Shown in pieces: positions 45,022 to 54,878 of a stretch of DNA of 55,215 nt. The notes beneath the pieces were generated by a model. That model was not told the DNA's origin and made no database searches. It worked only from the letters and a program-made list of their open reading frames with translations. The translations under genes and the position numbers were made by a program. Numbering within the stretch: position 1 is the stretch's first letter; each line of letters opens with the position of its first letter. The DNA comes from an uncultured Bacteroides sp. (GTDB lineage Bacteria; Bacteroidota; Bacteroidia; Bacteroidales; Bacteroidaceae): the NCBI RefSeq assembly GCF_958445495.1, contig NZ_CAUCSQ010000029.1, forward strand, positions 1 through 55,215, given 5' to 3'.

Positions 45022-45701
45022 TTGTCAGACTCTATCATATATCCCCTCCCTTTCAATGTCTTTATGAGCTTAGGGCACCCCTCCCTATCTATCTTATTCC
45101 GCAAATACGAAATATACACATCCACCACATTGGTATTGGTATCGTAATTCACTCCCCACACCGTATTCAGGATTTCCGTCCGCGACAACACCACATTCTG
45201 ATTCTCCATCAGCAATTTAAGCAGCTTGAACTCTTGCAAGGTCAGTTTTATCTCCTGCCCGTTCCTCTCCACCTTCTGCTTGCCCAGATAAACTTTCAAG
45301 CCTGCACATTCCAGGACATCGGAAGAACCATCATAACTCAATCTAGCCCTACGAGTAAGGGCGTTAATGTGAGACAGCAATTCCCTGAAAAGAAACGGCT
45401 TGGTCAAATAACCGTCAGCACCGCAATCGAGAGCCTTTATCTTATCCTCGGCATCCCCCAAAGCGCTGATGACAAGTATCGGAGTATGTATTTTCTTATA
45501 GCGGATATACTGCAACAATTCGATGCCGTCCATATCAGGCAACATAATATCCAGAAGTATCAAGTCCCATTCCTTCTCCCGGACAAGCTTCCGGGCCTGT
45601 ATGCCGTTTTCCGCCAGAATAACGGAAAAACCGCTTTCCTCAAGCCCTTTTACAATAAACTCGCTGATACGGCTATTATCCTCCACCAACAATAATTCCA
45701 T
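45018..45701 (-). CDS. OmpR-family response regulator of the metal-efflux locus
   Basis: 227 residues. Receiver domain (LLLVEDNSR, phosphoacceptor in LILLDIMLPDMDG, KPF) and a C-terminal winged helix (LTLQEFKLLKLLMENQN, recognition segment NVVDVYISYLRNKID, wing GRGYMI). The start is the ATG at 45701; a TTG two codons upstream extends the frame. It probably binds the GATT direct repeats in front of the czcC-like gene, as CusR/CopR-type regulators bind direct repeats. Confidence 0.92.
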   Translation of the reverse strand: MELLLVEDNSRISEFIVKGLEESGFSVILAENGIQARKLVREKEWDLILLDIMLPDMDGIELLQYIRYKKIHTPILVISALGDAEDKIKALDCGADGYLTKPFLFRELLSHINALTRRARLSYDGSSDVLECAGLKVYLGKQKVERNGQEIKLTLQEFKLLKLLMENQNVVLSRTEILNTVWGVNYDTNTNVVDVYISYLRNKIDREGCPKLIKTLKGRGYMIESDN

Positions 45702-45729
45702 AAACAATATAAACTTATAATCCTAAAAG

Positions 45730-45760
45730 CAAAGATATAACTATTTCACCTATTTATCAA
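45730..45760 (-). promoter_or_regulatory. Internal promoter of the two-component pair
   Basis: Minus-strand TTG (45758-45760), 20-bp spacer, TATCTTTG (45730-45737): near-perfect consensus, partly inside the last codons of the pump gene. The regulator and kinase can thus be expressed without the efflux operon. Confidence 0.7.
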
Positions 45761-48700
45761 CAGTTTATCTTTCCTGTAAGCCAAATAAAATATTTGTGGA
45801 AGCACGGTAAACGATAAAATCATGCAAACCGGTATCCCGCCCACAATCATAATGGCAAACGACTTCTGCACCTCCGCCCCCATTCCGTTGGAAAGAGCCG
45901 CCGGCAAAAGCCCGAATGACCCCATCAGCGCAATCATCAATACAGGGCGGATGCGGCGCCGCACAGCCTTTCCTATAGAAAGACCGATATTGCGCGTCTG
46001 CAGAAAATACTCTTTCATCAAAGTAATAAGCAAAATACTGTCAATCGAAACGATTCCCAGAAGGATAATGAATCCGATTCCCGCCGAGATGCCGAAAACC
46101 GTCCCGGTTACCCACAGGGATATAAACCCTCCGACAAAAGCGAAAAAGCATCGCACATGAAGCAATCAACGTATCCTTGACCGTGCTGAAATGCAGATAA
46201 AGAAGAAACAGGATGAGCGCCAGGACAGCGGGAATAATCACCATCAGATTCCTCGTCGCACGTTGCTGGCTCTCGAATTCACCGGCCCATACCATCCTGT
46301 TCTTCGCCTCCAGCTTTACATTCTCGCCCACCTTCCGTTGCGCCTCGGCAATCGTAGACCCCAAGTCACGGCCACGGATGCTGAACCCCACACTCACATA
46401 CCGGCTGCTTCCTTCCCGGTAGATAAAAGCCGGACCCGTAATAAATTTAATATCCGCTATCTCCTTCAGCGGGACATACTTCCCGTCCATCGTAGGAATC
46501 AATATATTGCCGATTTTCTCTTCATTATCCCTGGCCTCCTTCTGAAACCGGATAATCACGTCAAAAGTACGCTCATTCTCATAAAAGCTGGTAGCCGCCT
46601 TTCCCCCTATCGCCATCTCCACCACCGCTTGCGCATCCTGCATGGAAACGGCATAACGCGCCATCTTCGACTCCTCCAGCTTTAACTGAAGTTCCGGCAA
46701 TCCTATGCTGCGGAACACATTGACATCCTCTATCCCCCTGACATCCCTGATTACCTCCGCCGTCCGGTCCGCCAATTCCTCCAGGCGATATAAATCATCA
46801 CCGAAAATCTTTATAACCAACGAACTTTTAACACCCGCCACATACTCCTCCACATTGTCCTGAATCGGCTGGCTGAAAGCAAAGATGATTCCCGGATAAA
46901 CGCCGAACATCTCCTGCATCTCCCCGATGATTTCCTTCTTGGAAATCTTTCTTTTCCACATGCCTTCCGGTTTCAACTCCACATGAAACTCAATATTAAA
47001 GAATCCCGTAGCATCGGTCCCGTCATTAGGGCGTCCGGTCTGCGTCAGAATAAAATCCACCTCGTCAAATTTCCGGAGCTTTTCCTTCATCTCCTTCGTC
47101 AGCCGGACAGATTCTTCAAGATTAATACTGTTGGGCAAAGTCGCCCTGATGTAAATCGCTCCCTCATTCATGCTCGGAATAAACTCGGTCCCCCAAAAAC
47201 AGATGCGGACCAGGCAAACCGCAACAAGGATAAAAAATGAAAAGATAACGCTTCTCCGGTGACGCGAAGAAAAGCTATACAAATTATAGATTCTTGAAAT
47301 GAAAAAATCGCTGACACGGTTCTTCCACGCCTTTATAGGTTTCGTCAACAACATCTTGCACATTACAGGCACATACGTCAAAGACAGGATAAGCGACCCC
47401 AGCAATGCATACGACAACGTAAAAGCAAGCGGTTTAAACATCTTCCCCTCCACCTTCTCAAATGAGAAAATAGGAATCAGCGCCACCACCAGAATGATTT
47501 GCGCAAAGAAAATATGAGTCGCCACGCTGCCCGCGCTCCTTTTAATCAGCCCGCCCTTACTTATATATGCAAACCCGTCGCCCAACTGCCGGGATTTCTT
47601 CTGCATGGCTACATAGACAGCCTCCACAATCACCAGTGTCCCTTCCAGCAACAATCCGAAGTCAAGAGCCCCCATCGATATCAGGTTCATCGGCAACCCC
47701 TGAATCTTCAACATGATAACGGCAAACAAGAAAGAAAGCGGGATTACCGACGCGACAATGAGCGTAGTACGCCAGTTATAAAGAAAAATGAAAACAATGA
47801 ACGAAACGAGCAAAATCCCTTCGAGCATATTTTTCATTACGGTATGGAGCGTATTATTCACCAGTTTCTCACGGTCCATAAACGGCTCTATCCTTATATT
47901 CCCAGGCAAAGTATGTTCGTTGAGTTCCTCAATCTTAGCCTTCAGGTTACGGATAACCTCACTCGGATTTTGCCCGCGCAACATTATCACAATCCCCTGA
48001 ACCACATCCTCCTCGTCATTCAACCCCACCTGTCCCAGCCTCGGTTTCGACGAAATACTGACATCGGCAACCTGTTTGATGCGGATGGGAGTACTGCCTT
48101 TGACCTCAATCAGTATATTCTCAATGTCCTCAACGCTTTCCAACAACCCCAGCCCCCGCACCACATAAGCCTGGCTGCCTTTCTGAATCATATCGCCCCC
48201 CACATTGATATTACTGTTCGAAACAGCCTCATACACCTGCAACGGCGACAGGTTGTAACTTTGCAGTTCGGCAGGATTGACCTTTATCTCATAAATCTTT
48301 TCCTCACCCCCGAAAGTAGCGATTGTCGCAACCCCCGGAACGGAAAGCAATTCACGCTGAATCACCCACTCGTTTATCGCCGAAACCTCCCGGACCGGCA
48401 AGTCACTGCGCAACACATAGCGGAATATTTCGCCCGTCGCCCCGGAAGGAGGTTCAATCGAAAGCTCCGCCCCCTCCGGCAAATCAATGTCCTGCATACG
48501 GTTCGACGCATACTGTTGGGCATAAAAATCATCCACCCCGTCCTCAAACAACACGGTAAGCACCGATAAACCGAACAATGACGTAGAACGCACGTCAGTC
48601 TTTCTGGGAATCGTATTCAACTGCTGCATGACAGGCAACGTGATAAACTTCTCCACCTCTTCAGCGCTCCTTCCCGGCCACTGCGCTATAATTTTCACCC

Positions 48701-48845
48701 TCGTATTGGTTACGTCCGGATATGCCTCAATCGGCGTAGTCTTGAAACATACGATTCCCGTCACCAGTAAAATTACGGTCAGGAAAAGTATCAGGACATG
48801 ATTCTGCAATGAGAACGCTATTATTTTTTCAACGAATTTATGCAT
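45746..48845 (-). pseudogene. CzcA/CusA-type heavy-metal RND efflux pump, frameshifted
   Basis: A complete HME-RND pump of about 1,030 residues split by one frameshift. The first frame runs from 48845 through TVKDTLIASCAM; it then needs the second frame, FFAFVGGFISLWVTGTVFG, to continue through the last helices to the stop at 45746. The lesion is in a run of five A/T (46143-46147), where one base too many is present: removing it gives SCAMFFAFVGG. Proton-path motif DFGLLLEGTLVIVE in helix 4 resembles zinc/cobalt/cadmium pumps (DFGxxxDGxxVxxE). Otherwise both frames are undamaged. It is either a recent loss, a sequencing error or slippage. Confidence 0.85.
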
Positions 48846-48901
48846 GAGTATTGTTTTCAGATTATACGACGACGTTTATTCAGTTCAAATTTCCTCCCCA
48901 A

Positions 48902-49984
48902 TCATTTAAGTTGCGAATAAACAAGCAACTGGTTTCTTACCAGAATATCCTCTCCCTCCTTCAATCCGGAATGAACATACGTAACTCCATTATTCTGCCT
49001 GCCAACCGTCACTTTGCGGATTTCGTAATCATCATCGGATTTCCCGACAACGACATAATGGCAATTATTGTCAAAAATCAAAGCCTCCGACGGAACCGCA
49101 AGCATCTTCCGGGCAGTCCTGTTCTTTAGCCTGATTACCGCCGACATCTCCGGTTTGAACAGCAACGCGCTGTTATCCATCAGAATACGCGCTTTCAGAG
49201 TATGCTCTTCCGAATCAAACACATTAGACAGTTTGCTGATTTTCCCGTTAAACACACGGTCAGGATAAGAAAGCAGCTCGATTTCCACCTCCATCCCCTC
49301 CTTTACCGAAAGAAGGTCTTTGGCATACACATTCGCCATAATCCAAACAGTACTCAAATCGGCAATGGTAAAGACAGGCTCCCCGCCGCTCGAAACAGTG
49401 CTGCCGGACGAAACGTTACGTTCGACGATATATCCGCTCATAGGAGCAATCACCGAAAAAGTCCCTTTCTCCGCATTATGCCTGTAAAAAGACATATCCG
49501 TCCTGATACGTTTCAACGAAGCGTTCACCTGGTCCAGCTTAGCGCGTGCCTCAAGCAAGTCCTTTTCAGAAGTCATGTCATCCTCATAAAGCGACCGGAC
49601 CGTCTTCATCTCACGTTCCGCAATCCCCGCTTCGGATTCCAGGCTTACCTCCTCAGCCGACAACCGGCTCAACTCCGTACTCCGCAAATCGAACAAAACC
49701 TGCCCCTCCTGCACCTTATCGCCGGTAGAGAAATAAATCCGGTCAATTACGCCGCTTGTCAGCGGCACATACCTGATAATCTTATCAGGATTATACTCCA
49801 CCTTCCCCGTCAAAGTCAGCTCCCCCTCCAGAGCCTTCCACTCAACCTTGACAGTCCTCACCTGTTTCACACATTCCGAACTTATCCCGCCCGAACCGCC
49901 TGTCTCCTTTTCCCCGCTTCCTCCCGAACATGATACCAGCGAAGCGATACCGGCAATTCCCATTAAATAAACCAACCTGTTCAT
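48902..49984 (-). CDS. RND efflux periplasmic adaptor (CzcB/CusB type), lipoprotein
   Basis: 360 residues. Signal peptide with lipobox SLVSC, followed by a glycine/serine linker (SGGSGEKETGGSGG). Membrane-fusion fold: barrel-sandwich segment GVIDRIYFSTGDKVQEGQVLFDL, a helical hairpin of about 100 residues, then SGSTVSSGGEPVFTIADLSTVWIMANV and the membrane-proximal domain. It links the inner-membrane pump to the outer-membrane channel, 56 nt upstream of the pump gene. Confidence 0.92.
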   Translation of the reverse strand: MNRLVYLMGIAGIASLVSCSGGSGEKETGGSGGISSECVKQVRTVKVEWKALEGELTLTGKVEYNPDKIIRYVPLTSGVIDRIYFSTGDKVQEGQVLFDLRSTELSRLSAEEVSLESEAGIAEREMKTVRSLYEDDMTSEKDLLEARAKLDQVNASLKRIRTDMSFYRHNAEKGTFSVIAPMSGYIVERNVSSGSTVSSGGEPVFTIADLSTVWIMANVYAKDLLSVKEGMEVEIELLSYPDRVFNGKISKLSNVFDSEEHTLKARILMDNSALLFKPEMSAVIRLKNRTARKMLAVPSEALIFDNNCHYVVVGKSDDDYEIRKVTVGRQNNGVTYVHSGLKEGEDILVRNQLLVYSQLK

Positions 49985-49991
49985 TCTACTC

Positions 49992-51281
49992 TTATTTTAT
50001 ATCGGTTCCTACTATATATTGCAATTCTTCAAACTGCACGGACACATTCTTCCTTGTTTCAAGCAGTATTTGCTTGTTCACCTTATACGTATCCATAAAA
50101 TCCACATATTCAAGCATGCTGATATTCCTGTCCAGAAGGTTCCGGGTATATATATCCAGCATAGCGTCCAATTCGGGAAGCAAACTGTTGCCCATAGTCT
50201 TTTTATAGAAATCGTAAGTACACGCATAACTGTTATAAGCCGTAACAACCTCATGGAGAATCCTATTTTGCTGCAACCGTTCCAGATAACCGCTCTGCTC
50301 CATCCCCAACTTCGCCGCCCTTATATTCCCCTGATTCCTGTTAAAAAGCGGCAAATCGACACTGATACCGAACCCCACGAAATTCTTCCAGATTCCTCCA
50401 TAACGGTCGTAACTCGCCCCAAGAGTGACATCCGGTATCCTCAACGCCTTCTCATACCCCAATGACTTCCGGAAATACTTGCTCTGCAACCTCCGTTGCT
50501 TCATGTCAGGCCTGGACTCATAAGCCGCCTGCAACAAATCGGAAAGCACCATGCTTTCAGGAGCCTTTCCGGGTGCATAATCATCCTCTATCTCAATCCG
50601 GACATCCGGCCCGGTATTCAAAAGAACCTTCAACGTTTTCTGCCGCTCCGCCCACTCAATCCGGACACCGTTTATTTCATTCTCCAAATCCAAAAGAGAC
50701 GACTGCAGACGCAACAATTCGCTCTTTCCGATATTCGCCTGCTCCACCTGCTTCCTGTACGATTCAATCAGCCGGCTGACAGACTGCCGCTGCTTCAACA
50801 ACACCGACAAATAAGCCTGATAATACCGGACCTCACAAACCGACTTCCTCAATTCCGCTTTAAGTCCTCGCAAAACCTCCTCAAACTCCTGCAAAGCTAT
50901 TTCTTTCGAGACCTTTTCCCGCTGTACCAGCTTCCTCCTCTTACCGGCAGTCTGAACCAACTGCTCAAGCTCGACGCTAAACTGCGTATTACCGGCAAAC
51001 GAAGACGTAGCAAGCTCCCGAATCTCGGAACGTTGCTTATCCGTACTCCACAGATTCACGCTACCCACCGACAAGCTCGGATTATCCCACAACTTCGCCT
51101 GCACCACTGCCGCATCAGCAATGTCCACCTGATATCTCTCCGCAATCAGCTCCAGATTATTTTTAAGAAACAATGCCTCAACCTCCTCCCCGGTCAATTT
51201 CCGGCACTGCTCGCCCGGCTCCTGGGAATACATCGGCAAAACACTGGAAAACAGAAATATAAACAAGAAATATATCCTCAT
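49992..51281 (-). CDS. Outer-membrane efflux channel (CzcC/TolC family)
   Basis: 429 residues. Signal peptide (LFIFLFSSVLPMYSQ), then two repeats of the outer-membrane efflux protein fold: long helices with NPSLSVGSVNLW and the second copy at ...IPDVTLGASYDRYGGIWKNFVGFGISVDLPLFNRNQG. It forms the trimeric exit duct of the tripartite pump. First gene of the operon; the adaptor follows after 7 nt. Confidence 0.92.
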   Translation of the reverse strand: MRIYFLFIFLFSSVLPMYSQEPGEQCRKLTGEEVEALFLKNNLELIAERYQVDIADAAVVQAKLWDNPSLSVGSVNLWSTDKQRSEIRELATSSFAGNTQFSVELEQLVQTAGKRRKLVQREKVSKEIALQEFEEVLRGLKAELRKSVCEVRYYQAYLSVLLKQRQSVSRLIESYRKQVEQANIGKSELLRLQSSLLDLENEINGVRIEWAERQKTLKVLLNTGPDVRIEIEDDYAPGKAPESMVLSDLLQAAYESRPDMKQRRLQSKYFRKSLGYEKALRIPDVTLGASYDRYGGIWKNFVGFGISVDLPLFNRNQGNIRAAKLGMEQSGYLERLQQNRILHEVVTAYNSYACTYDFYKKTMGNSLLPELDAMLDIYTRNLLDRNISMLEYVDFMDTYKVNKQILLETRKNVSVQFEELQYIVGTDIK

Positions 51282-51304
51282 ATAACATTCATTTAGTGAC
51301 GCTG

Positions 51305-51380
51305 CAAAGGTATTGTATAAAGATTAAAAGCTGATTGGAAGTAGATTAAATGAACATTATAACCAGATTAGAAATAGATT
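51305..51380 (-). promoter_or_regulatory. Promoter and phased GATT direct repeats of the efflux operon
   Basis: The -7 TACCTTTG is at 51305-51312 (minus). Upstream, GATT occurs at 51333, 51344, 51366 and 51377, i.e. 11, 22 and 11 bp apart, within two copies of GATTrGAArTAGATTA. Relative to a start near 51298 these lie at about -35, -46, -68 and -79 on one face of the helix. This is the usual layout of direct-repeat sites for OmpR-family regulators; no -33 is present. Confidence 0.68.
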
Positions 51381-51497
51381 AGAATACCCGCCGGGCAAAG
51401 CCCGCCCTTTCCCCGATACCTTCCCCCAAACGACAAAAAAGGAAGTATTGTAAATACAACAGGAAAAATAGCCATCACATTCTTCCGTAAACATCCC

Positions 51498-51505
51498 TAC
51501 CTTTG
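51498..51505 (+). promoter_or_regulatory. Promoter of the thioredoxin gene (-7 element)
   Basis: TACCTTTG, perfect TAnnTTTG, about 38 nt before the start codon. The spacer from 51381 holds no gene and separates the divergent efflux operon. Confidence 0.6.
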
Positions 51506-51543
51506 TAAACAAAAGAAAGTATTAACACTCAAAATAAGAAAAT

Positions 51544-51909
51544 ATGGGAATAATAGACCTGACAAAAGACAGCTTTGTTGAAAAAGTAGCGGACTACCGG
51601 ACCTACCCGGCACAATGGGATTTTAAAGGTGACAAACCTTGTTTGATAGACTTTCATGCCCCTTGGTGCGGCTATTGCAAAGCCCTGTCGCCCATACTCG
51701 ACCAACTGGCGGAAGAATACGCCGGAAAACTGGATATCTATAAAGTAGACGTAGACCAAGAGCCGGAATTGGAAAGCGCATTCAACATCCGTACCATCCC
51801 GAACCTACTGCTTTGCCCCGCCGGCAGCGGCATGCCCACAATGAAACTGGGCACGATGAATAAAATGCAGTTGAAAGAACTGATTGAAACGACTTTATTC
51901 TCCCGATAA
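51544..51909 (+). CDS. Thioredoxin-family protein with WCGYC active site
   Basis: 121 residues, single thioredoxin domain without signal peptide. Active site FHAPWCGYCKAL; the usual proline between the cysteines is tyrosine, which tends to change redox potential. The cis-proline loop TIPNL is conserved. It probably reduces cytosolic disulfides or handles oxidative damage. Single gene ending at the nested terminator at 51938. Confidence 0.88.
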   Translation: MGIIDLTKDSFVEKVADYRTYPAQWDFKGDKPCLIDFHAPWCGYCKALSPILDQLAEEYAGKLDIYKVDVDQEPELESAFNIRTIPNLLLCPAGSGMPTMKLGTMNKMQLKELIETTLFSR

Positions 51910-51937
51910 AACAAACACTTTACTACCATCACTCAAA

Positions 51938-52027
51938 AAAGAGGCTGCCCCGAACAGAAAATGAAGTGCACCCTAAAAGTCAGACAAAAAACTTCCAGGG
52001 TGCACTTCAATATGAGACAGCCTCTTT
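51938..52027. terminator. Terminator with a second palindrome inserted in its loop
   Basis: Outer stem AAAGAGGCTG (51938-51947) / CAGCCTCTTT (52018-52027). Inside it sits a perfect 13-bp palindrome TGAAGTGCACCCT (51962-51974) / AGGGTGCACTTCA (51997-52009) of the IS-end-like family. T/A runs flank the outer stem on both strands, so it can serve thioredoxin (+) and the convergent nagA (-). The outer hairpin is of the same type as the tRNA terminator at 55116. Confidence 0.7.
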
Positions 52028-52049
52028 ATGTATTCGAAACGCCGGACGG

Positions 52050-53222
52050 CTATTTGTGCAATAAATTATCCGTTCCGGGAACAATCCTTCCCATCGACCA
52101 TACGCAACGCACATTCAACTCCTTGTCCAATATCACGATATCGGCATCCTTCCCTTTCGACAACGTACCCTTCCGTCCGTCCACGCCAATCAGACGGGCA
52201 GGAGTCTCCGACGCCATCCGTACAGCATCCTCCAAAGGAATATTCGCCTTCTTCACCATGGTACGCACCAATACGTCCATCGTAGCCAGGCTTCCCGCCA
52301 ATGCGGAATGGTCTGCCATCTTGCAAACCCCGTCCTCAATAATATAACGCGGGTCAATCGGTTCATTCCCTTCATAAGCGGCGTATGCCAATGCATCAGT
52401 CACCAGACAGGTATTCTCCACCCCTTTCAGCTTATAAACCAGTTTCAAAATGGTAGCGGGCAAGTGAATGCCGTCTGCAATGACCTCTACGGTCATTCCG
52501 TCCGTCAGATACACACTCTCTACAGTGCCCTCGTATTTATATTCACGGCGCTTATGAAAACCGGGCATCGCATTGTAGAAATGGGCCGCATGCGAAAATC
52601 CGACCGCGTACGCCGCCTTTATCTCATCATATTCAGCCTCCGTATGCGTGACGGCTGTCATAATCCCTTTCGAACGGGTATATTTCGCAAAATCATGCGC
52701 GCCGTCCAATTCAGGACTGATATCCCAGCGCTTGATACAAGATGTGCGTTCCAGCAGCGGAACATATTCCTCCGCATCCGGAGTTTTCAGAAAACCGTCA
52801 TACTGGCTGCCTGCCATCTTCGGGTTCAGATAAGGCCCCTCCAGATGCAAGCCGAGAATAGAAGAATCCTCTTCCTTCATCAACTGCTCGCAAACATCGA
52901 CAGCCTGATAAATCTTCTCGAACGAAGTAGACGATAAAGTAGGAAACATGCTCGTAGCGCCATGCTTCAAATGCGCGGTAACCGCCGTACGGAACGCCTC
53001 TTCCGTAGCCTCGGTGAAGTCATGCCCTCCGCCTCCGTGCGCATGCATGCTGACAAAACCCGGCACAATCGTCATGCCGCGGGCATCCACGACCGTTGCA
53101 CCTATCACCGCCAAATCACTGTTAGTCACTTCCAATATTTTACCGTCACAAATCAGTACCGAACCATCCTTCAACCACCCCTGAGGCGTAAGTATTCTAC
53201 CGTTGATTATCTGAGTTAACAT
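52050..53222 (-). CDS. nagA: N-acetylglucosamine-6-phosphate deacetylase, second copy
   Basis: 390 residues. Amidohydrolase motifs: PGFVSMHAHGGGG (HxH), LGLHLEGPYLN (metal-binding glutamate), VTHTEAEYDEI and HAAHFYNAMPGFHKR (histidines), and CLVTDALAYA (catalytic aspartate). It converts GlcNAc-6-P to GlcN-6-P and acetate. It begins 20 nt after the first copy, forming a two-gene operon, and is 60-65% identical to it by eye. Confidence 0.93.
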   Translation of the reverse strand: MLTQIINGRILTPQGWLKDGSVLICDGKILEVTNSDLAVIGATVVDARGMTIVPGFVSMHAHGGGGHDFTEATEEAFRTAVTAHLKHGATSMFPTLSSTSFEKIYQAVDVCEQLMKEEDSSILGLHLEGPYLNPKMAGSQYDGFLKTPDAEEYVPLLERTSCIKRWDISPELDGAHDFAKYTRSKGIMTAVTHTEAEYDEIKAAYAVGFSHAAHFYNAMPGFHKRREYKYEGTVESVYLTDGMTVEVIADGIHLPATILKLVYKLKGVENTCLVTDALAYAAYEGNEPIDPRYIIEDGVCKMADHSALAGSLATMDVLVRTMVKKANIPLEDAVRMASETPARLIGVDGRKGTLSKGKDADIVILDKELNVRCVWSMGRIVPGTDNLLHK

Positions 53223-53242
53223 AGTCTTCCTTAATTACAGAG

Positions 53243-54409
53243 TTAAAACAATTTATTAGTGCCTTCCACCAATTTCCCCATCGCCCATACGGCCCTCACA
53301 TTCAATTCCTTGTCCAAGGCGATGATATCGGCATCCTTACCCCGTTCCAGCGTTCCTTTACGGTCAAGCACTCCCATAATGCGTGCAGGAGTTTCCGACG
53401 CCATCCTTACGGCATCTTCCAGAGGAATCTCAGCTTTCTGCACCATTGTGCGAATCAAGCGGTCCATAGTCGCTATGCTTCCCGCCAGTGCGGAATGGTC
53501 TGCCAGCTTACATACCCCGTCCTCGATAATCACGCGCGGGTCAAAAGCCACCTGGCTGTCACTGGCGGCGCAAGCCAGCGCATCCGTTATCAGACAAGTG
53601 CGCTCCACTCCTTTTATCTTATAGACAAGGCGCAGAATCGTAGGAGGCACATGAATCCCGTCAGCCACGACTTCCACCGTCATATCGTCAATCAGGTAAA
53701 TACTCTCCACCGTGCCTTCATACTTGTATTCCCTCCTTTTATGGAATCCCGGCATCGCATTATAAAAATGAGTGGCATGCGTATATCCGGCCTCATAAGC
53801 CGTCTGTATGTCCTCAAACTCCGCTTGCGTATGCCCCACAGAAGCCAAGATTCCCTTTGCCGTAATATACTTGCCGAACTGCATCGCCCCCGGAAGTTCC
53901 GGCGCGGCATCCCAGCGTTTGATGCAATGAGTCTCTTCCAGTAAAGGAATATATTCTTCGGGGTCCGGGTCTTTTATATTCTCCGGAATCTGTCCTCCCG
54001 CCATTGCCATATTGAAATAATGCCCCTCCAGATGAAGCCCCAATACAGGACTGTCCGGTTCCGCCATCAATTTCTCGGTAGTTTCCGCGGCGGCACGAAT
54101 CATAGGAATGGTAGAAGATGAAAGCGTAGGAAAGATACTGGTAGTGCCATGTTGGATATGAGCGTCGATTGCCGTGCGGAAAGCCTCTTCCGTCCCCTCC
54201 ATAAAATCTCTTCCGCCTCCGCCGTGAACATGTATCTCCACTCCTCCCGGAACGATATACATCCCTTTGGCGTCAATAAGTTTTGCCCCGATAATTGCAA
54301 GGTCACAATTGGTTACTTCCAGAATTTTATTGTCACGAATAAGAACCGACCCATCCTTGAGCCAACCCTGAGGCGTCAGGATGCGTGCATTAACGATTTG
54401 TGTTAACAT
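53243..54409 (-). CDS. nagA: N-acetylglucosamine-6-phosphate deacetylase, first copy
   Basis: 388 residues, a tandem paralog of the gene downstream. The HxH (VEIHVHGGGG), histidine (SVGHTQAEFEDI, HATHFYNAM) and aspartate (CLITDALACA) sites are kept. The glutamate motif reads LGLHLEGHYFN, with histidine in place of the conserved proline, which may shift substrate preference. The start is the ATG at 54409 (MLTQIVNARILTPQGW), matching copy two; the frame runs on to 54493 but overlaps the leader. The promoter is at 54491-54498. Confidence 0.92.
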   Translation of the reverse strand: MLTQIVNARILTPQGWLKDGSVLIRDNKILEVTNCDLAIIGAKLIDAKGMYIVPGGVEIHVHGGGGRDFMEGTEEAFRTAIDAHIQHGTTSIFPTLSSSTIPMIRAAAETTEKLMAEPDSPVLGLHLEGHYFNMAMAGGQIPENIKDPDPEEYIPLLEETHCIKRWDAAPELPGAMQFGKYITAKGILASVGHTQAEFEDIQTAYEAGYTHATHFYNAMPGFHKRREYKYEGTVESIYLIDDMTVEVVADGIHVPPTILRLVYKIKGVERTCLITDALACAASDSQVAFDPRVIIEDGVCKLADHSALAGSIATMDRLIRTMVQKAEIPLEDAVRMASETPARIMGVLDRKGTLERGKDADIIALDKELNVRAVWAMGKLVEGTNKLF

Positions 54410-54490
54410 ATCATCAGTAATTAAATTAATTATAGGTCCATGTAAACCAATGCCACTCTTTTTGGGGGAAGTCCATTGATTTCTACTTTG

Positions 54491-54498
54491 CAAAGGTA
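54491..54498 (-). promoter_or_regulatory. Promoter of the nagA pair (-7 element)
   Basis: Minus-strand TACCTTTG, perfect match. A TTTTTG sits 23 bp upstream (54522-54527), slightly beyond the ideal spacing. It gives a leader of about 75 nt before the first nagA. Confidence 0.55.
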
Positions 54499-54589
54499 CG
54501 TTTTTCCATCCAATCTATTGACAAAAACGTCCGGTAAAACTCCAATAAAATCCAATATCGGGACAAAGAAGCATTTTATACCGACAAAT

Positions 54590-54766
54590 TTAATCCGGTT
54601 ATTGTTTGTCCTACGCGGCAACTGTTTATTTTATCCGGTAATTATTATTCTAATTCAATAAATGTCTGTTCATCCGGCAACCGTCGTTTTATCCGATTAT
54701 CGGCAGCTTATCCGGTATTGTTTGCTTATCGGTCATCGGCCGCCTTATCCGGCTACGTCTACCGTT
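54590..54766. repeat. Degenerate 19-20-bp repeat array (TTATCCGG core)
   Basis: ATCCG[GA] cores begin at 54593, 54633, 54672, 54691 and 54710, a one-base-short ATCGG at 54728, and ATCCGG again at 54747. Spacings are 40, 39, 19, 19, 18 and 19, i.e. multiples of about 19-20 bp. The missing units near 54613 and 54652 are recognisable but diverged. Unit form is roughly YTTATCCGGnnAynGnyng. No reading frame uses it. It lies upstream of the nagA promoter on the minus strand. Confidence 0.65.
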
Positions 54767-54878
54767 TACAAATAAAAATGAGAATGTACCCATGACTTAC
54801 CAAAAGCTCAAGGACTAGTCAAAACAATCGGATTGCCCTGCGGAGAGATTGATTTCCTTTATACAACCAAGATAAGTA

